Below are positions 44,983 to 53,868 of a DNA stretch of 64,000 nucleotides, in pieces (positions within the stretch are counted from its first letter, which is position 1; every line of letters starts with the position of its first letter). The notes under the pieces were generated by a model. The model was not told the DNA's origin. It ran no database searches and was given only the letters and a program-made list of their open reading frames with translations. Position numbers and translations under genes: made by a program. Source of the DNA: Psychrobacter aquaticus CMS 56 (lineage in GTDB: Bacteria > Pseudomonadota > Gammaproteobacteria > Pseudomonadales > Moraxellaceae); NCBI RefSeq assembly GCF_000471625.1, contig NZ_AUSW01000030.1, forward strand, positions 1 through 64,000, written 5' to 3'.

Positions 44983-45861
44983 TTAGTTCAATTGCTTAGT
45001 ATTAGTATCAGCAGCGCTCGTATCAACAGATGTGTTTTCACCCAACCAGCGCTTTTCAATTTCTTCAAATGTGCCTTTTGCTTTGAGCTTAGTAATACCC
45101 TCATTCACTTGATTGATAAGTGTATTATTGCCTTTCGCCATTAATATGACTTGCTGCGCAGATGGATTGTCCTCGCCCTCGTAAGGAACGATAGTAACGT
45201 TATATTCTGGATGGTTTTTTGCCGTGTATTGCAAGATAGGCAAATCATGCAATATGGCGTCTACCTTGCCTTGGACGAGATCTTCATACAATAAAAAGGG
45301 GGTAGTTTTGGTGGTCAAACTATTATAACTGCCCATCAGTTCAGCTTGATCTTCTTGCTTTGAACCTTCCATTGCAGAGATATTCTTGCCTTGCAAATCT
45401 TCTAAGCTATTGATATTCAAATCATCTTTAACATACATGATGGCTGCTGGGTTAAAAAAGTAGGGGGTTGATAAGCCGTATTTTTCAGCACGATCGTCTT
45501 TGTAAGAAATACCTGCAATAGCCAAATCTCGGCTACCCGATTCCACACTATCAAACAGATTCTGCCAAGTTTCTTTATAGAACTCGACTTTGAAGCCTTG
45601 TTCTTCACCAATAGCACGAATGGAGTCAACATCAATACCCTGCATGTTGCCATAATCATCTTGGAACGAAAACGGTGGCGTCGTACCTGTTGTCGCCACT
45701 TTTAAAGTTGGCGCAGTAGCAGGCAATTTACTGACAAAGCTGTCTTTATTTTCTGTAGCTGGTGTGCTCGTTGCGTTAGCATTTTCTTGAGTGGAAGAGT
45801 TACCGCAGCCAAATAGGCCCACACTCAATACCATTGGTAACACTCGATATAACTGCATCAT
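44983..45861 (-). CDS. Solute-binding lipoprotein (family 3) dedicated to sensing
   Basis: 292 residues. N-terminus MMQLYRVLPMVLSVGLFGCG gives a lipobox (LFGC), so the protein is lipid-anchored on the periplasmic side. The mature part is a family 3 periplasmic binding protein: TTGTTPPFSFQDDYGNMQGI, DVDSIRAIGEEQGFKVEFY, DLAIAGISYKDDRAEKYGL and GKVDAILHDLPILQY. Such proteins bind polar amino acids or similar small ligands. No ABC permease or ATPase gene is near; instead it is the first gene of an operon with a membrane kinase, 13 nt apart. AGGTAG precedes the ATG. Ligand unknown. Confidence 0.92.
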   Translation of the reverse strand: MMQLYRVLPMVLSVGLFGCGNSSTQENANATSTPATENKDSFVSKLPATAPTLKVATTGTTPPFSFQDDYGNMQGIDVDSIRAIGEEQGFKVEFYKETWQNLFDSVESGSRDLAIAGISYKDDRAEKYGLSTPYFFNPAAIMYVKDDLNINSLEDLQGKNISAMEGSKQEDQAELMGSYNSLTTKTTPFLLYEDLVQGKVDAILHDLPILQYTAKNHPEYNVTIVPYEGEDNPSAQQVILMAKGNNTLINQVNEGITKLKAKGTFEEIEKRWLGENTSVDTSAADTNTKQLN

Positions 45862-45963
45862 AATCTACCTTTAAGCTTAACGTTGTTCCAAAATCCATTG
45901 GATAATAATTTAGTGAGGTGAAGTAATATCTTCACAACATTTAATTACATAAAGTTACGTTGG

Positions 45964-45992
45964 ATAATACTTATCTAATTTAACTATTGCAA
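45964..45992 (-). promoter_or_regulatory. Promoter of the signalling operon
   Basis: On the minus strand TTGCAA (45987-45992), a 17-nt spacer and TATTAT (45964-45969). It lies about 100 nt before the solute-binding gene and is the only strong promoter seen for the five-gene operon. Confidence 0.65.
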
Positions 45993-46049
45993 TAATTATG
46001 TTTGTTTTTTACAAAAAATTTGTATAGTCAAAACAAAAGACTAGACATA

Positions 46050-46090
46050 AAAAAAGGCATTGATACAGGGAGAGAGTATCAATGCCTTTT
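46050..46090. terminator. Terminator after the Bcr/CflA gene
   Basis: AAAAGGCATTGATAC pairs with GTATCAATGCCTTTT around a 9-nt loop; 32 nt after the 46122 stop on the minus strand. Confidence 0.92.
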
Positions 46091-46121
46091 AAACATAAGG
46101 CAAAAAAGTAAAGCTTATGAT

Positions 46122-47381
46122 TTATTCAGCATCATCAAGGTTTAAATTACGGTCTATTTGCCAGATTAAAAAAGACCCAAGGCCCATCAGGGCAAACATA
46201 GCAATACCAATTTTGAGTACTGGATTGACCGGAAATAGATTTAACAACAAGCCACCGAATATACCGACCGAAAACATGAGCGAACCTTGCAGCGCACTTG
46301 CCATACCCGCACGGCGTTTTTGAAAAGCGAGCGCAATGGCAGAGGCATTCGGCTGAGTCAGACCCAAACCTGCAATACAAAAGAAAATACAGGCAAGCAC
46401 CAAGGGTAGCCAAGCATCAGTCCCCAAAAATAAACCTATAAAAAACAACACGCCTGCAGAAATAACCTGCATCATCGCACCAAAGCGTAGAATACTTAAA
46501 ATACGAAAACGATTGGTAAGCCATTGGTTCAGCTGGGTCAAACCCACAAAGCCTGCAGCATTCATTCCAAACAGCCAGCCAAAGTGTGTTGCTGATACGC
46601 CATAAGTGTCCATAATCAACTCAGAGGCTGAGCTGATATAAACAAACATCGCGCCCATCAGCAAACCGCCCCCAATCGCTGGATAATTAAAAGTGGGATC
46701 TTTTAATAGCTCCCAATACTGGCTTAAAACTTCTTTGGCAGGACGCACATTACGATTTTCTTCCGTCAATGTTTCAAAAAAGAAAAACTTAGTGAGCAAC
46801 AAATTAAGCGTACCAAAGGCTGCCAAAAACCAAAAAATCGAATGCCAGCTAAAAAATTGTAAAAATACCGCACCAAGCGAGGGGGCCAATATAGGCGCTA
46901 AACCCATGACCAAAATCATAATAGAAAAGGCTTTGGCCGTTTGTTTGGCAGTCAGACGATCACGAATCGCAGCTCGAGTCACCACTGCCCCCACACACGC
47001 GCCAAGTGCTTGCATAGTACGCCCGACAAATAAGACATACTCATTATTGGTGGTGGCACAAATGATGGAAGCGATAACATAGAGCGTCATACCGATATAC
47101 AAAGGCTTCACTCGACCAACGCGATCACTAAATGGCCCATAAAATAGCTGACCAAATACCAAGCCCAAAAAGTACGCTGGCACAGAGTTGGCCATAAACG
47201 CAGTTGATACTCCAAAATCATCTGCCATGGATGGCAACGCTGGCAGATACATATCGATAGACAATGGCCCAACTGCCACAATAAGCCCAAGCATCATAAT
47301 CCATGCAACAGGCAAATCGGCCGAGCGCACTCGTTCAGAAGCGATGGGTTTATTGGGTAGGGAAGATTTTGGAGCAGACAT
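46122..47381 (-). CDS. Bcr/CflA family drug exporter
   Basis: 419 residues, about twelve membrane segments, MFS fold. The Bcr/CflA branch is indicated by DMYLPALPSMADDFGVS in the first loop, FGQLFYGPFSDRVGRVKPLY (MFS motif A) and LVMGLAPILAPSLGAVFLQF. Such pumps export chloramphenicol, bicyclomycin or similar compounds; the substrate cannot be told from sequence. The last residues form an acidic tail. Start at 47381. Upstream of it lies a small mobile-element remnant, downstream a terminator. Confidence 0.92.
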   Translation of the reverse strand: MSAPKSSLPNKPIASERVRSADLPVAWIMMLGLIVAVGPLSIDMYLPALPSMADDFGVSTAFMANSVPAYFLGLVFGQLFYGPFSDRVGRVKPLYIGMTLYVIASIICATTNNEYVLFVGRTMQALGACVGAVVTRAAIRDRLTAKQTAKAFSIMILVMGLAPILAPSLGAVFLQFFSWHSIFWFLAAFGTLNLLLTKFFFFETLTEENRNVRPAKEVLSQYWELLKDPTFNYPAIGGGLLMGAMFVYISSASELIMDTYGVSATHFGWLFGMNAAGFVGLTQLNQWLTNRFRILSILRFGAMMQVISAGVLFFIGLFLGTDAWLPLVLACIFFCIAGLGLTQPNASAIALAFQKRRAGMASALQGSLMFSVGIFGGLLLNLFPVNPVLKIGIAMFALMGLGSFLIWQIDRNLNLDDAE

Positions 47382-47402
47382 ATTTAGACCATTTTATATA
47401 GT

Positions 47403-47484
47403 AGACTTCTTGCAAAAGCACCATTTTATTGACTGCTATAAACAGTGCTTTAAAGACTAGCGACGACTTATTTACAAGAAGTCT
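47403..47484. mobile_element. 82-bp MITE-like element
   Basis: AGACTTCTTGCAA at the left and TTACAAGAAGTCT at the right are inverted copies (10 bp perfect from the outer ends). AGT flanks both sides (47400-47402 and 47485-47487), consistent with a 3-bp target duplication. It has no coding capacity. The ends suggest mobilisation by an IS transposase not encoded here; the family is not assigned. Confidence 0.7.
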
Positions 47485-47690
47485 AGTGACTGTTATTTTA
47501 TTATTCTTGCTTGTTTTATTTTTGGCATTTATTCAATGTTGAAAAACGCCTCTCTGATAATAGCGTATGTTGGCATGCATTTGTGCTGGCAGACAGTGTT
47601 ATATCGTAATATCTGCCTGCGTTTCAAGAGATGTATAACAGTAATAAAACAAACCCCAACAACCAGACACAATCACCTAAAGTCTCAAAA

Positions 47691-47772
47691 TATAGTCCAT
47701 CAAAAAAAAGCATCTTAAATAGCTCAATCTTTTTGTAATAGTATTCACTTCTTTTAAAGTGAATCGACTATA
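47691..47772. repeat. Short TATAGT-bounded repeat, about 82 bp
   Basis: Left end TATAGTCCATCAAAA and right end TTTTAAAGTGAATCGACTAT are near-inverted copies and equal the ends of the family A/B repeats. The middle is unrelated to the A and B cores. Rest of the 47382-47815 gap holds the MITE and no gene. Confidence 0.6.
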
Positions 47773-47815
47773 CACTTAAAATTTTTAAACAAACGTTTTT
47801 TAATAAAAAAATTGA

Positions 47816-48628
47816 TTAATTAAACTGACGCTTGGCAAACGCTGTACTGGCTTGTTTGGCTTTTCTGAGCGCCAGTTTACGATTGCGGCCAAGCATCATT
47901 TTAATCTGCCATAACTTTTCTTTATAGAGCGTTGTCGCAGGCTGCTGATACATGGCGTTAATCACTCGCTTACTTGCCAGCACGGCATCAGGAGAACGCT
48001 CGGCAAATTCGGCAGCAAGTTGCTGTGCCTGTTCGAGTGGCGTCTCACTACAATGACTAATTAGACCCAGCTCATGGCCTTTGTTGGCATCAATAATACG
48101 AGCGCTCATTGCCAGCTCTTTTAAGATATCTTCTCGTACAACCCCAAAGGCGGATTGTGTCAAACCCATGTCCGGTACTAAGCCCCACTTGGCTTCCATA
48201 ATAGACAATTTACAATCAGGGTGACTGATGCGCACGTCGCAAGCGAGTGCCAATTGTAGCCCGGCCCCAATGCAATAACCTTCTAAAACCGCAATAACAG
48301 GGACAGGTACATCACGCCACACAAGACAAACGCGTTGGAATGCGCTTTGCCAAGGCTTTATAAGCTCCCAAAGGGCAAATGCTTGATTCTTTGGATGGTT
48401 TAAATCACCCAAGTCGATGCCTGCACAAAACGTCTCTTCTGCGCCATTTAAAATGACTGCTCGTATAGTTCTGTCTTTGCTAACGCGACCAGCCACGGCA
48501 ATCAGCTCATTGATGACCTGAAAACTCATGGCATTTTTTTTGTGGGGACGGTTTAAAGTAACCATTAAGATAGTATCGGTCATGCTAACTTGTAGGGTTT
48601 CATACTGGTAAGTGGCAACTGTGTTCAT
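47816..48628 (-). CDS. Enoyl-CoA hydratase/isomerase (crotonase) family protein
   Basis: About 270 residues. Crotonase-fold features: VTLNRPHKKNAMSFQVINEL, the oxyanion-hole segment FCAGIDLGDLNH, AVLEGYCIGAGLQLALACDV and IMEAKWGLVPDMGLTQ. These support acyl-CoA binding and hydration or isomerisation; the exact reaction is not clear because the second catalytic acid position differs within the family. ATG at 48628 is preferred because AAGG lies 6 nt upstream; an ATG at 48634 overlaps that site. No beta-oxidation partner genes are adjacent. Confidence 0.88.
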   Translation of the reverse strand: MNTVATYQYETLQVSMTDTILMVTLNRPHKKNAMSFQVINELIAVAGRVSKDRTIRAVILNGAEETFCAGIDLGDLNHPKNQAFALWELIKPWQSAFQRVCLVWRDVPVPVIAVLEGYCIGAGLQLALACDVRISHPDCKLSIMEAKWGLVPDMGLTQSAFGVVREDILKELAMSARIIDANKGHELGLISHCSETPLEQAQQLAAEFAERSPDAVLASKRVINAMYQQPATTLYKEKLWQIKMMLGRNRKLALRKAKQASTAFAKRQFN

Positions 48629-48653
48629 AACCATCCTTATTAGAAAATAAATA

Positions 48654-48694
48654 TATAGTCGAAGCCGTAACGACTTATAAGTACGTTGACTATA
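48654..48694. repeat. Minimal 41-bp TATAGT-bounded repeat
   Basis: Begins TATAGTCGAAG and ends CGTTGACTATA, inverted ends like those of the larger repeats, with almost no interior. Just upstream of the crotonase gene start. Confidence 0.5.
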
Positions 48695-48786
48695 GCGTTG
48701 ATAGTCGCAATACTAACAGGCTTACATCTGCTCTACTTCAGCAACAACTGACTGCCACGGCACTCTACACAATGCACCCATAAAAT

Positions 48787-48878
<92 letters not shown>

Positions 48879-48949
48879 TCTGCCTATTGAAAACAATGAT
48901 TTCTTAAAAATACTGATCTTGCGAAAAAATATCGATTTTATTTTTCAAT

Positions 48950-51900
48950 TTATATCATTTTCCAAGTCATATCATTTTCACTTAAGCGGTGATAATTGAG
49001 CTGAGGATAGAATGACAAATCTAGCGTTTGTAAATTATTTAACGCGATTAACAATGAGTCATAGTAAGGTTCAAGCATCGCAAACTGTGCCGGTGTGGTG
49101 TGCTGGACATTCAACAAGCATTTGTCTTCTAAATCTTGGCTGGCTTGACGTAATTGCGGCACACCAGTGTAACGACTGCCGCCCAATATACGATGGGCAA
49201 TTTGTGCCAGCATATGACGATCGCGTGTTTCCCACGCTTGCGTCAATGCCTGTTTTTCATTATCAATGGTATCAAGCATCATAATGATGAGTTTGGCTGC
49301 CAGATCTGGTTTGTTCGCAGAGCGAGTAAGTGCGTCTTGCCAATCTAAAATATCTAGAGTATTAATATAACTAACACTTAAATGATTGCGGCTAAGATGG
49401 GTTGCGCCGCTTGCGTCTGTTGTCACCTCATCATGAGAGCTGTCCACGGAGTTTTTAGGCGGATGCAATGATGACGACGACCCTTGTTTTTGCAAGCGTA
49501 TACTCTCATAGCGCGGCTGAGTATTGCGCGGCGTTTCTCGTCTATAGTCCTCACGAGGCTGGCTATCGCGCAAGTAATCATCCCGAATTTTTTTCAATGA
49601 TAAAGGTCGAGTGATCTTTGGCTGGTTGGTTATATCAGAGGCACTGGTGTGATTACTCTCATGATTTTTAACCATAGGATAAGCAATGACGGTAGAGTCT
49701 GAAGGCCAAGTTGAATAGTTTTCAGCATCGCTATTTTGCAATACCGTGGCTTGTAAATCGTTCAAGTCAATCGCTTGCGGATCAACGCTATGTAGAGTGG
49801 TGTCAGGCAACGCCAACTGTGCCGTGGTCGTTGTGCGTCCAAGCCATTTTTGCAGCACTTGCAATAACTGAGGCTGGCTGATGGGCTTACCCACATAGTC
49901 ATTGATACCGCTTGCGATAAGCTTGTCACGCTCGTCAGCCAAACCATGCGCGGTCAAAGCAATGATAGGTATGCGGCTGTCATCATTCTCAATGTTGCGG
50001 ATTTGGCGCGCCGCTTCATGACCTGACATACGTGGCATTTGAATATCCATAAATATTAAATCAATATTGTTTTTATCCTGAGCCGCGCCTTTGTCATCCA
50101 CACTCGCCTCTTCATAAAGCGTGCTATTTGCTTTTTTACTGACCTCATCACGGGTTTCAGCTTTAGAGAGTTGGGTTTTATTTGAGAGACTTTGTTTGTC
50201 GTTTTTAGTAGTTTTGATATTTTTGGTTTGTTGTTTGCTGATGATCTCTATGGCATCAAAACCACTACTCGCTGTAATCACCTGAATACCAAGCTCGCTC
50301 AGCAACGCATCAAGCACCAGTAGGTTGGGCAGATGATCATCCACTGCCAGCACAGTCACCCCTTTCCAACGGGGTTCTTGCATGCTCTTTGGAACGCTGC
50401 GACTTTGTGTATCCAGCATGGCATAGAGCTGCCTTTTGTCTAGTGGCTCATACAGTATATTGGCGTGATAACGATTCAATAGTGCTTGATCGGCGGCCAC
50501 TTGATAGCCAAATACCGCAAGTTTGCCTTGATAATGGAGACGAATCTGTTTGAGTAGCGCCATCATATCGTCTTGCGTATCATCGTCAACGATGACCCAA
50601 TCCCAATAGTTGCCATGCTCTTTTAGTGACTCAAGCACTCCAGGCAGTGAATTGGCTTGGGTCAGTTTAATCGGTAAATACTGTAGGCTGGCTTTGAGCA
50701 CTTGGATAGACGCGGTATGATTGATCCATACCAAAACATTGAATTCGTCGGTAGCACTCGCTAGTGGCGCTAACACTGGCAGCTCAATGGTTTGACCAGT
50801 AGCGGCTTCTAACACATCAACATGCGCTGGCATACGAAACCAAAAAGTCGCGCCTTGATTGGCAATGTTTTCTTGAGCATTGTCATGAAAACCAATATCG
50901 CCGCCCATTAGCCGAGTCAATTGCTTGGAGATGACCAGACCCAATCCCGTACCACCGTATTGGCGAGTGATTGAGGGATCGCCTTGGCTAAAGCTTTGAA
51001 AAAGCATCTTTTGATCGGCCAAAGATATCCCTTTGCCGCTGTCCTGTACACTAATCATCAAGTAGTTGTCACGGTGATCGTCCAAGCTGACGCGCACTAC
51101 TACATCGCCACTATCAGTAAACTTAATCGCATTACCGACGATATTGGTTAATACTTGCTTGAGGCGCAGGGCATCACCATTGATACGCATCGGTACGTCA
51201 TTATAAAACAGTACTGCCATACGCAGACCTTTCTCTGCGGACACAGGTGAGAGCATATCAACCACATCATAAATGGTGTCATAAAGATCAAATTCATGGC
51301 GATCAAGTACCAGTTTACCCGCTTCAATCTTAGAAAAATCCAAAACATCATTAACGAGTGCCAATAAGTGTGCCGAGGATTTGCGTATGGTTTGCACATA
51401 CAAATCTTGTTCAGGATTCAATTCACCATGACGTGCCAGCAAATTAATAAAGCCATCGATACTGTTCAGAGGAGTGCGCAGCTCATGGCTAATATTGGCC
51501 AAAAACGCCGATTTGGCCTGACTGGTGGAGATAGCTGCATCACGCGCATTACGGATAGAGATGTTTTGCATTTCCATCTCATCAAAAGCAAGGCGCAAAT
51601 CATCTTCTGTTTGTTCGGCATGATCTTTTAATTCTTGAAAACTTCTGTGCAACCGGCGCAACGTTTTGACCAAGTCCTGCTGCAATAAATTCAGTTCACC
51701 ATCCGACTCAACGGGAATGGGGTGATACAGATTGTCGACATGGGTGCGTTGCAGCTGCAAACGTAGCTCATAAATTGGGGCTATCCAACGTTTTGAATAA
51801 ATATTCAAGCTCAGCAATAAAATCAAAATAGTGAACAAACCCGTGATCACTAGCGCCATAGCAATCCGATAACGCGCAATGTACAGTGGCTCGTTGTCCA

Positions 51901-52411
51901 TGTCCACTAACAACCACATTCTTTGGCCTTTAAACTCTCCTAACACACTGCCATAAGCCGTACCAATAGGGGTTGGTCTTTGCGATAAGAATTTTTCTTG
52001 TAGCCCTATCAAAGGCCAAGCTTCATCCCGTCCATAGCCTACGGCGGCAAGTACTTGATTGCTCTCGTTAATAATAGCAATGCGCTGTACATGCTGCTCG
52101 GACTGCATGCGATTCAGCTTATCTTGGATACCCTTGAGCTGAGCTCCTTCTGTTTTCGATGTGTCATTTGCACTAACATCAACGTCATTACGTGCTTGCT
52201 CTAACAGCTCAGGAATCAGCTCAGCAATTGCTGGCGTATAACGAATCAGCACCGCTTCGGCCAGTACCTCTTGCTCTGAATTGCTAGCACGCATGGTTTC
52301 GTAAAAAACCAAAATACCACCGACCGCCGCCAACACACAAATGGGCAAAAACACCAATATAATGAGCTGACCATATGCACTACTGGTATCAAAACGTTTT
52401 TTGTGTGCCAT
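48950..52411 (-). CDS. gacS: GacS/BarA-type hybrid sensor histidine kinase
   Basis: 1153 residues. Membrane segments at about 15-37 and 182-201 flank a periplasmic sensor part; a HAMP-like region and coiled coil follow. HisKA: FLANISHELRTPLNSIDGF (H309); ATPase with NIVGNAIKFTDSGD and GTGLGLVISKQ. A degenerate receiver (about 560-660, VIVDDDTQDDM) is followed by an active receiver (DIQMP, D789) with an inserted charged stretch, then a C-terminal HPt AHRILGGSRYTG (H1073). This order H-(D)-D-Hpt is that of GacS/BarA, which phosphorylates GacA/UvrY to induce small RNAs that sequester CsrA. cysM lies next to gacS in pseudomonads too, supporting the call. No gacA in the window. Confidence 0.93.
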   Translation of the reverse strand: MAHKKRFDTSSAYGQLIILVFLPICVLAAVGGILVFYETMRASNSEQEVLAEAVLIRYTPAIAELIPELLEQARNDVDVSANDTSKTEGAQLKGIQDKLNRMQSEQHVQRIAIINESNQVLAAVGYGRDEAWPLIGLQEKFLSQRPTPIGTAYGSVLGEFKGQRMWLLVDMDNEPLYIARYRIAMALVITGLFTILILLLSLNIYSKRWIAPIYELRLQLQRTHVDNLYHPIPVESDGELNLLQQDLVKTLRRLHRSFQELKDHAEQTEDDLRLAFDEMEMQNISIRNARDAAISTSQAKSAFLANISHELRTPLNSIDGFINLLARHGELNPEQDLYVQTIRKSSAHLLALVNDVLDFSKIEAGKLVLDRHEFDLYDTIYDVVDMLSPVSAEKGLRMAVLFYNDVPMRINGDALRLKQVLTNIVGNAIKFTDSGDVVVRVSLDDHRDNYLMISVQDSGKGISLADQKMLFQSFSQGDPSITRQYGGTGLGLVISKQLTRLMGGDIGFHDNAQENIANQGATFWFRMPAHVDVLEAATGQTIELPVLAPLASATDEFNVLVWINHTASIQVLKASLQYLPIKLTQANSLPGVLESLKEHGNYWDWVIVDDDTQDDMMALLKQIRLHYQGKLAVFGYQVAADQALLNRYHANILYEPLDKRQLYAMLDTQSRSVPKSMQEPRWKGVTVLAVDDHLPNLLVLDALLSELGIQVITASSGFDAIEIISKQQTKNIKTTKNDKQSLSNKTQLSKAETRDEVSKKANSTLYEEASVDDKGAAQDKNNIDLIFMDIQMPRMSGHEAARQIRNIENDDSRIPIIALTAHGLADERDKLIASGINDYVGKPISQPQLLQVLQKWLGRTTTTAQLALPDTTLHSVDPQAIDLNDLQATVLQNSDAENYSTWPSDSTVIAYPMVKNHESNHTSASDITNQPKITRPLSLKKIRDDYLRDSQPREDYRRETPRNTQPRYESIRLQKQGSSSSLHPPKNSVDSSHDEVTTDASGATHLSRNHLSVSYINTLDILDWQDALTRSANKPDLAAKLIIMMLDTIDNEKQALTQAWETRDRHMLAQIAHRILGGSRYTGVPQLRQASQDLEDKCLLNVQHTTPAQFAMLEPYYDSLLIALNNLQTLDLSFYPQLNYHRLSENDMTWKMI

Positions 52412-52854
52412 GCGAGCATTACTCTCTACTGGGGTTTGTGCTAGGTATCAATAACAGTGACCAGCTGCTAGTCATCGTTAAACTCTATCTATTTTGGGTA
52501 TTTTAACAGCATTTATGCGCATAGAGGTCATCATCACCGATCATTGCTAACAAATGAGATGGCTAGAACGCATTTCAATTGTCTGGCCATGTTTAGATAT
52601 CTCTCATTTACCAAAATTTCTGGATGCCCTCAGCGTAGCCAAAAACAAAATGATATAATGATGCAACCTCTTACTTGTCACCAGTTTTTTGTAAAAACCG
52701 TCAGCTTATTTTGATATAGTCTGTTCACAGTACAAAAGTAAAGTGATGCAAAAAACATACTACTGATATAAAGCCGTTATCCAGAAATCAAAACTCTATT
52801 TAAAAAATACGCCTTTACTCGACAATCAATTTTGGAAACCAATAAGGATACCCT
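52412..52854. other. Divergent region between gacS and cysM
   Basis: 443 bp, AT-rich, no gene, repeat-family copy or hairpin that I can support. It must hold both promoters. Confidence 0.55.
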
Positions 52855-53823
52855 ATGTCCGCTACGGCCATGTCAAACGCCAACTTTATCACTCAAGTCA
52901 CGACCCTTGCTGATTGCGTCGGTCAAACGCCATTGGTCAGATTACAGCGCCTACCTGAACAAGCACACATTACCAATGATGCGACATTATTGGCCAAACT
53001 TGAAGGGAATAATCCAGCTGGCTCTGTCAAAGACCGTCCTGCTTTTAATATGATTTATCAAGCAGAACAACGCGGTGATATAAAACCTGGTGACATGTTA
53101 ATCGAAGCCACCAGCGGCAATACGGGCATTGCCTTAGCCATGGTAGCAGCCATGCGTGGCTATCCAATCACATTACTGATGCCAACCAACTCAACTCAAG
53201 AGCGCAAAGATGCGATGATTGCTTACGGTGCCACGCTAATCGAAGTAGATGAAGGCATGGAAGCGGCGCGCGATTTGGCACTGCAGATGCAGGCGAATGG
53301 TAAAGGCATCGTCTTAGATCAATTTAACAACCCAGACAACAGCCAAGCACATTACCTGACCACGGGCCCTGAGCTATGGGCACAAACTGACGGTAAAATT
53401 ACGCATTTTATAAGCTCCATGGGTACTACCGGTACTATCACAGGTGTCTCACGGTACTTAAAAGAACAAAATCCAGACATCAAAATCATTGGTCTTCAGC
53501 CAGATGAAGAAGCCTCTATCGCTGGTATCCGTCGCTGGCCTGCTGCCTATATGCCAGGCATCTTTGATGCAGATTTGGTCGATGAAATCATGGATATCGA
53601 TCAGCACATTGCAGAAATCTATATGCGCAAATTGGCCAAAACCGAAGGTATCTTCGCGGGTGTGTCTTCAGGCGCAGCGGCATGGGCGGCGCTGCAAGTG
53701 GCTAAAGAAAACCCTAATGCCGTTATCGCTTTTATTGTTTGCGATCGTGGCGATCGTTACTTATCGACAGGTCTCTATAGTATTGAAGACAGCAGTGTTG
53801 ATGATGGTACAGAAGTTAATTAA
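52855..53823 (+). CDS. cysM: Cysteine synthase B
   Basis: 322 residues; PLP enzyme that makes cysteine from O-acetylserine and sulphide or thiosulphate. The PLP lysine is in KLEGNNPAGSVKDRPAFNM, the phosphate-binding loop in EATSGNTGIALAMVAAMRGY, and the GTTGT loop in SSMGTTGTITGVSRYLKEQ. The segment PDEEASIAGIRRWP is typical of CysM rather than CysK. ATG at 52855 follows AAGGATACCCT. It lies beside gacS, and its end is 45 nt from the next gene. Confidence 0.95.
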   Translation: MSATAMSNANFITQVTTLADCVGQTPLVRLQRLPEQAHITNDATLLAKLEGNNPAGSVKDRPAFNMIYQAEQRGDIKPGDMLIEATSGNTGIALAMVAAMRGYPITLLMPTNSTQERKDAMIAYGATLIEVDEGMEAARDLALQMQANGKGIVLDQFNNPDNSQAHYLTTGPELWAQTDGKITHFISSMGTTGTITGVSRYLKEQNPDIKIIGLQPDEEASIAGIRRWPAAYMPGIFDADLVDEIMDIDQHIAEIYMRKLAKTEGIFAGVSSGAAAWAALQVAKENPNAVIAFIVCDRGDRYLSTGLYSIEDSSVDDGTEVN

Positions 53824-53868
53824 CGCACAGAACGCCGTTCAGTTTAGTTGGTTCAATCAGGAATCCTT

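Noticed and set aside
42765..45861. Reading the operon as an ordinary flagellar chemotaxis locus
   Set aside because: No methyl-accepting receptor, CheW, CheR, CheB or flagellar gene is present, and the kinase lacks the CheW-like domain.
47536..47718. 60-codon plus-strand frame near the MITE
   Set aside because: No ribosome site, no recognisable motif, overlaps the TATAGT-bounded repeat.
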